A stretch of DNA of 64,000 nucleotides from an uncultured SAR86 cluster bacterium (lineage in GTDB: Bacteria; Pseudomonadota; Gammaproteobacteria; Magnimaribacterales; D2472), in assembly GCA_902516285.1 (NCBI GenBank), contig CABXXT010000003.1, positions 1 to 64,000 of the forward strand, read 5' to 3'. The first letter of the stretch is position 1. Each line of letters begins with the position of its first letter. The notes beneath the pieces are model-generated. The model had not been told where the DNA came from. It ran no database searches and was given only the letters and a program-made list of their open reading frames with translations. Position numbers and translations under genes: made by a program. Shown in pieces: positions 10,609 to 18,855 of this stretch.

Positions 10609-12705
10609 ATGTATATCAGAATAAATATTTTATTTTTAATACCCCTATTTTTTTCTTTTTTAATCTTTTCACAAGACATTGAAGAAATAATTGTGAAGGG
10701 AGAGTTTAGAGAAAAATTAATCAGCGAGGAAGACTCTAGTATTGCTGTAATCCAATCTGAAGAAATTAAATCTCAAGCGATCAAACATTTTCAACAACTT
10801 TCTTATCTAGTACCAAATTTGAATTATGCTGCTTCAGATTCTCGGGCAAGATATTTTCAAATTCGAGGCATTGGAGAAAGATCAGGTTATCAAGGAACTC
10901 CAAATTCTTCCGTTGGGTTTCTTATAGATGATATTGATTATTCTGGGCAAGGTGGAATTGCAACTCTGTTTGATGTAGATCAAGTTGAAGTTTATAGAGG
11001 ACCGCAAGGATCAAGATCAGGTGCTAATGCTCTAGCAGGATTAATTTATATTAAAACTAAAGATCCAACTGACGAATTTGAAGGGATCTCTGAAGTGACC
11101 ATTGGAGATTATGGAACACAAAATATTGGTGTTGCATTTGGAGGGCCAATGCAGAATAAAAATATGAAATATCGTTTAGTAGTTAGGACCGATTATGCAG
11201 ATGGCTTTAGAAAAAATATTTATTTAAACAAATCTGATACTTCAAAAAAAGATGAGTTAACTCTGCGATATAAATTAAATTGGGAAATTGATGAAATTAC
11301 AAATATAAATTTAGTAGTTTCAAAAATTGATATGGATGATCCAGCCGATATTTGGACTATAGACGGAAGCTTAAACACATTATCAGATCGTCCGGGAATG
11401 GATTCACAAGTCACAGATTCATTTGGAATAAAGATAACAAAAAACTATAGTAATTTTGATCTTCAAAGTTTTACAAATGCTACAAAAACTGATGTTGTTT
11501 TTAGTTATGATGCTGATTGGGGTAATGCTGAGTCACACTTTCCCTATATTTATGATTATTTTTCAGAAACATTAAGAAAAAGAGATACTTTTAGTCAAGA
11601 AATACGTTTTTTATCAAATAATCCTGAATTTTCAGAGAAAAATCCATTTGAATGGGTGTTTGGCTTTGAATTTAGTGATCTTGAAGAGAAAAATGTCACA
11701 AAAGATGATGGTATATACGGTGACCCTGATGATCCTTATAGCCCTTATGCAAGTGATTCGTTAGTTTCACGAGACTATGAAGCGAATAACTTATCTATAT
11801 TTGGAAATATTGATTATTTTTTAACCGAGAGCTACAAGTTTGCTTTTGGATTAAGATGGGAAAAATGGGATTCTAAATATAAAGATTCTAATAATGAATT
11901 TTTTAATCCATCAAATAATATGAATGGAGGAAAGATATCATTGATCAAAAATAATGAAGACGGATCTAATACTTATTTTTCAATTGCAAGAGGATACAAA
12001 CAAGGTGGTTTCAATCTTGGTCTTGATGCTACTGATAGCTCTGTAAAAGAATCCTTGATATATGATCCAGAATTTTTAACAAACTATGAAATTGGTTTTA
12101 GTTCAAAAGCTGGTGAAAATTTTAATTATTCTTCCACAATTTTTTATTCTAAAAGAAATGATCAACAAGTTTTAATCTCCAAACAGGTTGATCCGTCTGA
12201 TCCTAATACCTTCTCATTCTTAACTCAAAATGCCGCTGAAGGTGAAAACTATGGATTAGAAATAAGTTCAAATTATTCAGCTACTGATAACTTATATATT
12301 TTTGCTAATCTAGGTATTCTAAAAACAAAAATTATCAATTGGGAGTCTAGAGCTGATTTAGAAAACAGAGCTCAAGCTCATGCACCTCAACAAACGTATT
12401 CTATCGGTGCAAATCTAGATTTAAAAAATAACCTATATTTAAAAATAGATATTAATGGAAAAAGTAGCTTTTATTATTCAGATTCTCACAATAATAAATC
12501 AAAAAGTTATCAGCTTGTTAATCTTACTTTTGGCTATGCCAAAGCAGACTTTTCAGCAAACTTATGGGTAAGAAATTTATTTGATGAGTATTACTCAACA
12601 AGAGGTTTTTTCTTTGGAAATGAGGCCCCAAATTTTGTTGATACATTATATAAAAGACAAGGTGATCCAAGAAATCTCGGATTTTCTGTAAGATATGATT
12701 TCTAA
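10609..12705 (+). CDS. TonB-dependent outer-membrane receptor, probably for thiamine or a thiamine-related compound (start corrected from ORF-track 10570 to ATG at 10609)
   Basis: Signal peptide, TonB-box-like EEIIVKG, plug motif QVEVYRGPQGSRSGANALAGLIYIKTK, C-terminal ...FSVRYDF; TPP riboswitch upstream. Confidence 0.92.
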   Translation: MYIRINILFLIPLFFSFLIFSQDIEEIIVKGEFREKLISEEDSSIAVIQSEEIKSQAIKHFQQLSYLVPNLNYAASDSRARYFQIRGIGERSGYQGTPNSSVGFLIDDIDYSGQGGIATLFDVDQVEVYRGPQGSRSGANALAGLIYIKTKDPTDEFEGISEVTIGDYGTQNIGVAFGGPMQNKNMKYRLVVRTDYADGFRKNIYLNKSDTSKKDELTLRYKLNWEIDEITNINLVVSKIDMDDPADIWTIDGSLNTLSDRPGMDSQVTDSFGIKITKNYSNFDLQSFTNATKTDVVFSYDADWGNAESHFPYIYDYFSETLRKRDTFSQEIRFLSNNPEFSEKNPFEWVFGFEFSDLEEKNVTKDDGIYGDPDDPYSPYASDSLVSRDYEANNLSIFGNIDYFLTESYKFAFGLRWEKWDSKYKDSNNEFFNPSNNMNGGKISLIKNNEDGSNTYFSIARGYKQGGFNLGLDATDSSVKESLIYDPEFLTNYEIGFSSKAGENFNYSSTIFYSKRNDQQVLISKQVDPSDPNTFSFLTQNAAEGENYGLEISSNYSATDNLYIFANLGILKTKIINWESRADLENRAQAHAPQQTYSIGANLDLKNNLYLKIDINGKSSFYYSDSHNNKSKSYQLVNLTFGYAKADFSANLWVRNLFDEYYSTRGFFFGNEAPNFVDTLYKRQGDPRNLGFSVRYDF

Positions 12706-12711
12706 AATTAT

Positions 12712-13284
12712 ATGGTTAACATAGTTATTGAGAGCATAGCTGTTCTCACAGCTATTTTATATTTAGTCTTAGCAGCAAAAGAAGACGTAAGATGCTGGTA
12801 TGCGGCATTAATTAGTTCTTGCCTTTATATTTATATTATGTTCCAGGCAGGTCTTTACATGGAATCCTTATTACAAGTTTTTTATGTTTTAATGGCGGTT
12901 TATGGATGGTTACATTGGAAAAATATTATCAATGGTAAGCATACTTTAAGAATCAAAAGTTGGAATAATTTAAATCATATTTATGCAGTCATTTCTGTAA
13001 TAATTTTAGCAATTTTATCTGGGATTGTTTTAGAGAAATATACTCAAGCTGCCCTACCATTTATTGATGCTTTCACTACTTGGGGTGCAATAGTAACGAC
13101 ATATATGGTTGCAAAAAAAATATTAGAAAATTGGATATACTGGTTTGTAATAGATTCAATCTCAATTTATTTATATACATCAAGAGGATTATATTTAACT
13201 GCTTTTTTATTTGTAATCTATTTAGTAATAATAGTTTTTGGTTACAGATCATGGAAAAGAACACTTAACCAAACTGATGGATAA
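12712..13284 (+). CDS. pnuT: PnuC-family transporter, predicted thiamine transporter (PnuT type)
   Basis: 190 aa, multi-TM, WYAALISSCLYIYIMFQAGLYMESLLQVFYVLMAVYGWLHW, NWIYWFVIDSISIYLY; downstream of TPP riboswitch and receptor. Confidence 0.82.
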   Translation: MVNIVIESIAVLTAILYLVLAAKEDVRCWYAALISSCLYIYIMFQAGLYMESLLQVFYVLMAVYGWLHWKNIINGKHTLRIKSWNNLNHIYAVISVIILAILSGIVLEKYTQAALPFIDAFTTWGAIVTTYMVAKKILENWIYWFVIDSISIYLYTSRGLYLTAFLFVIYLVIIVFGYRSWKRTLNQTDG

Positions 13285-14113
13285 CATATTAAAGAATTTA
13301 AAAGAGATCAATATTTTTATTGAAGATTTAATTCTATTAAGGGAGGGAGAAACATCAAATACATTTACCGGACGACTTAATAGAAAAAAAATAATACTTA
13401 AAGTTTTCAAAAAATTTAATACCAATTTTAAGACTAATAGTTATCTCAACAAAGAAACTCTAACTGAGTTATCAAATAAAAAACTACACCCCAAAGTTCT
13501 ATATAAAAACAAAACAAAAGGTATTTTAATTTACGAATACCATGAAACATCATCATATAAAAAAGATAATATGTTTTTTAAAAAATTGGGTAAACAATTA
13601 AAAGAAATACATGAATTAAAAAATAAAAAAAACATTCACACATTCAATGAGCAAATAAATGCATATAAAAAAATATTAAATACAAACAAACTCCCTAAGG
13701 TCTATACAAAATTAAATGCCTTAATAAAAATGTCAAAAACAAATAATCAAAAGAACGTCTTTTCACACAATGATTTAAATCCCACAAATATTTTGTTTAA
13801 TAAAAATATATGTTTTATTGATTATGAGTATGCATCATTAAATAATAAATTCTTTGATATTAGTAAAATTATGCTCTCATATGATATGAAACCAAATGAA
13901 CAAAATGTTTTTTTAGAAAGTTACGGAATAAAAAATCATATTGATATAAGAGAAAAGATCTTACTTTGGAAACAAATTAATTTATATATTGATTATATAT
14001 GGTCGCTAATAATGGAAAACATTCATAGTAAAGAGCAAAATTCACCAAAAAGTAAGACTATCTTTAATAGAATCAAGCAATTAGAACAACAAATAAAGTT
14101 AAAAAAACTATAA
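13277..14113 (+). CDS. APH/choline-kinase-fold phosphotransferase, predicted thiamine kinase-like (start proposed at ATG 13277 rather than TTG 13238)
   Basis: FSHNDLNPTNILFNKNICFIDYEYASLNNKFFDISK catalytic/Mg motifs; ATG overlaps the pnuT stop. Confidence 0.75.
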   Translation: MDNILKNLKEINIFIEDLILLREGETSNTFTGRLNRKKIILKVFKKFNTNFKTNSYLNKETLTELSNKKLHPKVLYKNKTKGILIYEYHETSSYKKDNMFFKKLGKQLKEIHELKNKKNIHTFNEQINAYKKILNTNKLPKVYTKLNALIKMSKTNNQKNVFSHNDLNPTNILFNKNICFIDYEYASLNNKFFDISKIMLSYDMKPNEQNVFLESYGIKNHIDIREKILLWKQINLYIDYIWSLIMENIHSKEQNSPKSKTIFNRIKQLEQQIKLKKL

Positions 14114-14549
14114 TTATGGGTACATAACTGTCAATTTTACTTACAATCTCTTCTCTTTGAGGCAATTTAGGTATTTTAATGGAAAAGATTGTATAAATAT
14201 CTTCCTTTTTATTTTTTGTACCCATTTCTTGATGTCTTTTTTCTAAATTATCTGTATTTTTATCAAAATCGTTAGATTCTTTATAAATATTTGATTCGTT
14301 TATTCTAATATTGTCTATATCATCAGTAAATTTTGCCTCTAAAGCTAGCTTTTTCGATATATTATCAAGATCTGATAGTATCTTATCTCTTTTGGCAATT
14401 GCTATAGACAAATCAGTTGTTTCTAGAGATTTTTTAATAAAATCATAGCCTAGAAAAGATGATTGTTCTTTTGATAGTCTTTTTTGAATAAAATATATAT
14501 CTTTATTTTTTCCTCTTAATACTAAGTATTTATCAATTTTTGTACTCAT
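14073..14549 (-). CDS. Hypothetical protein: N-terminal region resembling the DUF6538-type N-terminus of tyrosine integrases, C-terminal TM segment, no catalytic domain
   Basis: YLVLRGKNKDIYFIQKRLSKEQSSFLGYDFIKKSLETTDLSIAIAKRDKILSDLD resembles integrase N-terminal pattern; C-terminus YVPIIIVFLTLFVVLIA hydrophobic. Confidence 0.5.
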   Translation of the reverse strand: MSTKIDKYLVLRGKNKDIYFIQKRLSKEQSSFLGYDFIKKSLETTDLSIAIAKRDKILSDLDNISKKLALEAKFTDDIDNIRINESNIYKESNDFDKNTDNLEKRHQEMGTKNKKEDIYTIFSIKIPKLPQREEIVSKIDSYVPIIIVFLTLFVVLIA

Positions 14550-14630
14550 TTTGTACTCATATAGTAAATATTTTTGTTTAAACTAATAATTTTGTACTCA
14601 TATTACCACATTTTTTATGTTTGTACGCAT
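14538..14630 (-). repeat. Four copies of ATGAGTACAAAA-like motif, minus-strand orientation
   Basis: Plus-strand TTTTGTACTCAT 14538-14549, TTTGTACTCAT 14550-14560, TTTTGTACTCAT 14590-14601, TTTGTACGCAT 14620-14630. Confidence 0.8.
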
Positions 14631-14813
14631 TAATTTTGTTAAATTAAATGAAAATCTTAATAAAAATTATCATTTAAGTTTTTTAAGTCTTTATATAAGA
14701 TTTTTCCCTTAATTTAAGTATTTTTTATACTTATGCTAAATATGTAATTTATTTGTTGTTTTTAATTTTTTTTGTTTTAACATGAACATTCAAACATTTA
14801 TTTGGGAGCTTAA

Positions 14814-16010
14814 ATGAAAATTTTATGTATTTTATATGATGATCCTGTTTCAGGGATGCCTGATAGTTATGCTAGAGATGATTTGCCTAAACTAGATAAA
14901 TATCCTGACGGAATGTCTTTACCAAGTCCATCAAACATAGATTTCATACCTGGACAATTATTAGGTTGTGTCTCTGGAGAGTTGGGCTTAAGAAAGTTCT
15001 TGGAGGATGCTGGCCATACTTTAGTAGTAACATCTGACAAAGATGGAGATGGTTGTACTGCTGATAAAGAGTTAGTTGATGCTGATATAGTTATATCACA
15101 ACCCTTTTTTCCGTATTACCTTACAAGAGACAAGATGGAATCTGCTCCAAATCTTAAAATGGCGATTACAGCTGGTATTGGTTCAGATCATGTAGATTTA
15201 CAAGCTGCAATGGACAATAAAGTAGATGTTGTAGAGGTAACGTATTGTAATTCCAGATCAGTTGCTGAGCACATAGTCATGATGATTCTGTCAATGGTTA
15301 GAGATTATCATAACCAACATAGAATTGTTTTAGATGGTGGGTGGAATATAGCTGATGCTGTTCAAAGATCCTATGATGTTGAAGGAATGCATGTCGGAAC
15401 TGTTGCTGCTGGAAGAATTGGTATTGATATGCTCAGAAAAATGAAACCTTTTGATGTTCACTTACATTATTTTGACATTCATAGACTTCCTGAAGAAGTA
15501 GAGGTTGATTTGAATCTTACTTATCATGATTCTGTAGAATCTTTAGTTTCAGTCTGTGATGTTGTAAATATTAGTTGTCCACTTCATCCAAAAACTGAAC
15601 ATTTATTTAATGATGAAATGATTGGAAAAATGAAAAGAGGTGCCTATATTGTTAATACTGCCAGAGGAAAAATTTGTGACAAAGACGCGATTGCGAGAGC
15701 TTTAGAATCTGGACAGCTCAGCGGTTATGCTGGAGATGTCTGGTTCCCTCAGCCAGCACCTAATGATCATGTTTGGAGATCAATGCCAAACCACGGAATG
15801 ACTCCTCATACTTCAGGAACATCTCTATCTGCTCAAGCAAGATATGCTGCAGGTGTAAGAGAAATCTTAGAATGTTTCTTTGAAGACAAGCCAATAAGAG
15901 AGCCATATTTAATTGTTCAAAATGGCGATCTTGCCGGAATGGGAGCACATTCATATACAAAAGGAACAGCTACAGACGGCTCTGAGGAAGCAGCCAAATT
16001 TAAAAAATAA
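14814..16010 (+). CDS. fdh: NAD-dependent formate dehydrogenase
   Basis: Near full-length match to recalled Pseudomonas sp. 101 FDH blocks: LYDDPVSGMPDSYARDDLPK, FIPGQLLGCVSGELGLRKFLE, TAGIGSDHVDLQ, VNTARGKICDKDA, GYAGDVWFPQPAPNDH, MTPHTSGTSLSAQARYAAG, GAHSYTKG. Confidence 0.95.
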   Translation: MKILCILYDDPVSGMPDSYARDDLPKLDKYPDGMSLPSPSNIDFIPGQLLGCVSGELGLRKFLEDAGHTLVVTSDKDGDGCTADKELVDADIVISQPFFPYYLTRDKMESAPNLKMAITAGIGSDHVDLQAAMDNKVDVVEVTYCNSRSVAEHIVMMILSMVRDYHNQHRIVLDGGWNIADAVQRSYDVEGMHVGTVAAGRIGIDMLRKMKPFDVHLHYFDIHRLPEEVEVDLNLTYHDSVESLVSVCDVVNISCPLHPKTEHLFNDEMIGKMKRGAYIVNTARGKICDKDAIARALESGQLSGYAGDVWFPQPAPNDHVWRSMPNHGMTPHTSGTSLSAQARYAAGVREILECFFEDKPIREPYLIVQNGDLAGMGAHSYTKGTATDGSEEAAKFKK

Positions 16011-16025
16011 TTTAAAAGTCTTAAA

Positions 16026-16052
16026 CAGGGTGATTACTAAAATATTACCCTG
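16026..16052. terminator. Stem-loop after fdh (possible terminator or intercistronic hairpin)
   Basis: CAGGGTGAT (16026-16034) / ATTACCCTG (16044-16052), one G-T wobble; weak T tract. Confidence 0.45.
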
Positions 16053-16072
16053 ATTAGATTTATAATTGATTA

Positions 16073-16342
16073 ATGAAATTATCTTATTGGCAATCAAATC
16101 TAATTATTCTAATTTCACTTCTAGTAGTTTGGTTTATTGTCTCATTTGGTTTTGGAATCATTTGGTCAGATAAATTAGATGATTTCAAGATTGGTGGATT
16201 TAAGCTAGGTTTCTGGTTTTCACAACAGGGCAGTATTTACTTTTTTGTTTTGATCATTTTTATATACGTCTACTTATTAAATGAACTCGATAAAAAATTC
16301 TTTTCAAGCTCTTCTGAAATAGACAATAAAGAAAAAGAATAA
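16073..16342 (+). CDS. DUF4212 sodium/substrate symporter small subunit
   Basis: 89 aa, two TM segments, FGFGIIWSDKLDDFKIGGFKLGFWFSQQGSIYFFVLIIFIYVYLLNELDKKF; upstream of SSS permease. Confidence 0.88.
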   Translation: MKLSYWQSNLIILISLLVVWFIVSFGFGIIWSDKLDDFKIGGFKLGFWFSQQGSIYFFVLIIFIYVYLLNELDKKFFSSSSEIDNKEKE

Positions 16343-18090
16343 TGGAACTTCAAGGATTAACTTATCTATTTGTTGGAGCATCATTTGCTATATATATAGG
16401 AATAGCAATTTGGTCACGAGCAAGATCAACAAATGACTTCTATATTGCTGGAAAAGGAGTTAGTCCTGTTGCAAATGGAATGGCAACTGCTGCAGATTGG
16501 ATGTCTGCAGCATCCTTTATTTCAATGGCTGGCTTAATTGCATTTCTAGGTAAAGATGGGTCTGTTTATTTAATGGGTTGGACAGGTGGTTATGTATTAT
16601 TGGCACTTTTACTAGCTCCATATTTAAGGAAGTTTGGTAAATATACTGTTCCTGATTTTATTGGAACTAGATATTACTCAAAGACTGCTAGGTTAGTTGC
16701 AATAGTATGTTTGATCTTCATCTCTTTTACCTATGTTGCCGGACAAATGCGCGGTGTTGGAATCGTATTCTCAAGATTTTTAGAAGTAGATATTAATACT
16801 GGAGTAATCATAGGAATGTTAATTGTGTTCTTCTATGCCGTTCTAGGTGGCATGAAAGGTATTACCTATACACAAGTTGCTCAATACTGTGTTCTTATAT
16901 TTGCTTATTTAGTACCAGCTATATTTATTTCACTTTTGATTACAAATAATCCAATCCCTCAATTGGGATTTGGTGACAAGATTTCTGGTTCCTCAGTTTA
17001 TCTACTTGATAAACTCGACCAACTTTCAATTGAACTAGGATTTAATGCTTATACTGAAAATACCAAAAGCAATATTGATATATTTTTTATAACTGCAGCA
17101 TTAATGTTTGGCACGGCAGGACTTCCCCATGTTATCGTTAGATTTTTTACAGTTCCAAAAGTTAGCGATGCAAGAAAATCTGCTGGTTATGCTCTTGTTT
17201 TCATCGCTCTTCTTTATACAACTGCTCCAGCAGTCGCCGCTTTCGCAAAGATTAATTTTATAGAGTCAGTTCAGGAGACTGAATATCAGTCTGCTCCAGG
17301 TTGGTTTAAAAATTGGGAGAACATTGGATTAATAGCTTGGAAGGATAAAAATGGTGACGGGCTTATTAATTATTCAAACGGAAACGCTCTTGAAGAAGTT
17401 AAACCAAAATACATATCTGAAAGGGGGCAATATGGTGAGAGGTTAGTAGCAAATTCTCCAGATCGGTCAAATGCGAATGAAATTTATATTGATAATGACA
17501 TCATGGTTCTTGCAAATCCTGAAATTGCACAGTTACCGAATTGGGTTATCGCATTAGTAGCTGCTGGCGCTTTAGCTGCAGCCTTATCCACAGCGGCTGG
17601 ATTGTTATTAGTAATATCAGCATCAATTTCACATGATCTAATGAAAAATATGCTCATGCCAAATATCAGCGATAAACAAGAATTATTTTTTGCCAGATGT
17701 GCTGCAGCAGTAGCAATATTTATTGCAGGTTTATTTGGAATATATCCTCCAGGATTTGTTGCACAAGTTGTAGCCTTTGCATTTGGTTTGGCAGCAGCAA
17801 CTCTATTTCCAGTATTATTCTTAGGAATTTTTTATAAAAGATTAAATAAAGAGGGCGCTATTGCTGGAATGTTATGTGGCCTGATAGCAACCTCTAGTTA
17901 CATAAGTTACTTTAAATTTATAAATCCATCTTTGAACAATAGTGATTTTTGGTTTTTGGGTATTTCTCCTGAGGGATTTGGTTTCTTAGGAATGATAATA
18001 AATTTTGTTGTTGCATTATCTGTCTCAAGTTTTTATAGTAGACCACCTGAAGATATCTACCAATTGGTAGATGAAATTAGAAAACCATAA
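16342..18090 (+). CDS. Sodium:solute symporter, VC_2705-like (acetate/monocarboxylate type)
   Basis: FYIAGKGVSPVANGMATAADWMSAASFISMAG, TAGLPHVIVRFFTVP, AALSTAAGLLLVISASISHDL; paired with DUF4212 subunit. Confidence 0.9.
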   Translation: MELQGLTYLFVGASFAIYIGIAIWSRARSTNDFYIAGKGVSPVANGMATAADWMSAASFISMAGLIAFLGKDGSVYLMGWTGGYVLLALLLAPYLRKFGKYTVPDFIGTRYYSKTARLVAIVCLIFISFTYVAGQMRGVGIVFSRFLEVDINTGVIIGMLIVFFYAVLGGMKGITYTQVAQYCVLIFAYLVPAIFISLLITNNPIPQLGFGDKISGSSVYLLDKLDQLSIELGFNAYTENTKSNIDIFFITAALMFGTAGLPHVIVRFFTVPKVSDARKSAGYALVFIALLYTTAPAVAAFAKINFIESVQETEYQSAPGWFKNWENIGLIAWKDKNGDGLINYSNGNALEEVKPKYISERGQYGERLVANSPDRSNANEIYIDNDIMVLANPEIAQLPNWVIALVAAGALAAALSTAAGLLLVISASISHDLMKNMLMPNISDKQELFFARCAAAVAIFIAGLFGIYPPGFVAQVVAFAFGLAAATLFPVLFLGIFYKRLNKEGAIAGMLCGLIATSSYISYFKFINPSLNNSDFWFLGISPEGFGFLGMIINFVVALSVSSFYSRPPEDIYQLVDEIRKP

Positions 18091-18093
18091 TAT

Positions 18094-18813
18094 ATGAAAA
18101 ATGTTGCCATAATTGGTTCTTCTGGAGCCATAGGAAATTCGATATCTAAAATTCTATCAAGAGATGTTTCTGTTGAAACAATTTATAACTTTTCTAGGTC
18201 TGGAGTAAAAGAAGACACAAAAAAAGAAAAAAATATCTTCATAGATATTGAAAAAGAAGAATCAATAATAGATTCACTTAAATATATTCCAGAAGAAACT
18301 AAGTTCGATTTAATTTTTGTCGCTACTGGATTTCTTCATAATAATAATGATATTTTTCCTGAAAAAAGTATAAAAGATCTATCTGAAGAGAAGCTAAAAA
18401 AAGTATTTCACATAAATACGATTGGACCTGCGCTTATTGGAAAGCACTTTATACCTTATCTATCAAAAACTAATAAAAGTGTTTTTGCTTTTTTAAGTGC
18501 TAAAGTTGGAAGCATTTCTGATAATAAGATTGGAGGATGGTATTCATATAGATCCAGCAAGACAGCTCTCAATCAAATCATCAAAAATTTTAGTATTGAA
18601 ATAAAAAGATCAAACCAAAATGCAATCTTCGTTGGTCTTCAACCAGGAACGGTTAAAAGCAATTTGAGTAAGCCATTTCAAAAAAATGTGAGCTCAAATA
18701 ATATGTTTTCACCTGATCACAGCGCTGAAAAATTATTAAAAGTTATTAATAACTTAAGCTCTGATGATTCAGGAAAATTCTTATCTTGGAGTGGCGAAGA
18801 AATTCAGCCATAA
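18094..18813 (+). CDS. SDR family oxidoreductase (C-factor/CsgA-like)
   Basis: N-terminal IIGSSGAIGNSISK, central WYSYRSSKTALNQ, GLQPGTVKSNLS. Confidence 0.82.
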   Translation: MKNVAIIGSSGAIGNSISKILSRDVSVETIYNFSRSGVKEDTKKEKNIFIDIEKEESIIDSLKYIPEETKFDLIFVATGFLHNNNDIFPEKSIKDLSEEKLKKVFHINTIGPALIGKHFIPYLSKTNKSVFAFLSAKVGSISDNKIGGWYSYRSSKTALNQIIKNFSIEIKRSNQNAIFVGLQPGTVKSNLSKPFQKNVSSNNMFSPDHSAEKLLKVINNLSSDDSGKFLSWSGEEIQP

Positions 18814-18842
18814 AAAAACCCAGCATTAAGCTGGGTTTCATA
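18812..18842. terminator. Bidirectional intrinsic terminator between SDR gene and proteorhodopsin
   Basis: AAAAAAACCCAGC ATTAA GCTGGGTTT; 9-bp perfect stem between convergent genes. Confidence 0.85.
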
Positions 18843-18855
18843 TAATAAATTAATA

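Noticed and set aside
10476-10679. Minus-strand ORF 10476-10679
   Set aside because: Lies across the TPP riboswitch and the start of the TonB receptor; riboswitch explains the conserved sequence
13076-13268. Overlapping 62-aa ORFs on both strands near the pnuT 3' end
   Set aside because: Out-of-frame with conserved pnuT/kinase and no motif
12712-13284. PnuC-family gene as nicotinamide riboside/NMN transporter
   Set aside because: TPP riboswitch and downstream kinase favour a thiamine role; NR transport cannot be fully excluded from sequence alone
14716-14732. AAGTAT-TTTTT-ATACTT inverted repeat upstream of fdh
   Set aside because: Short and all AT in very AT-rich DNA; easily by chance
14814-16010. 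Alternative call as generic D-2-hydroxyacid dehydrogenase
   Set aside because: Full-length FDH-specific blocks including N-terminal YDDPVxGxPxxYARDDLPK and C-terminal GAHSYxKG are present
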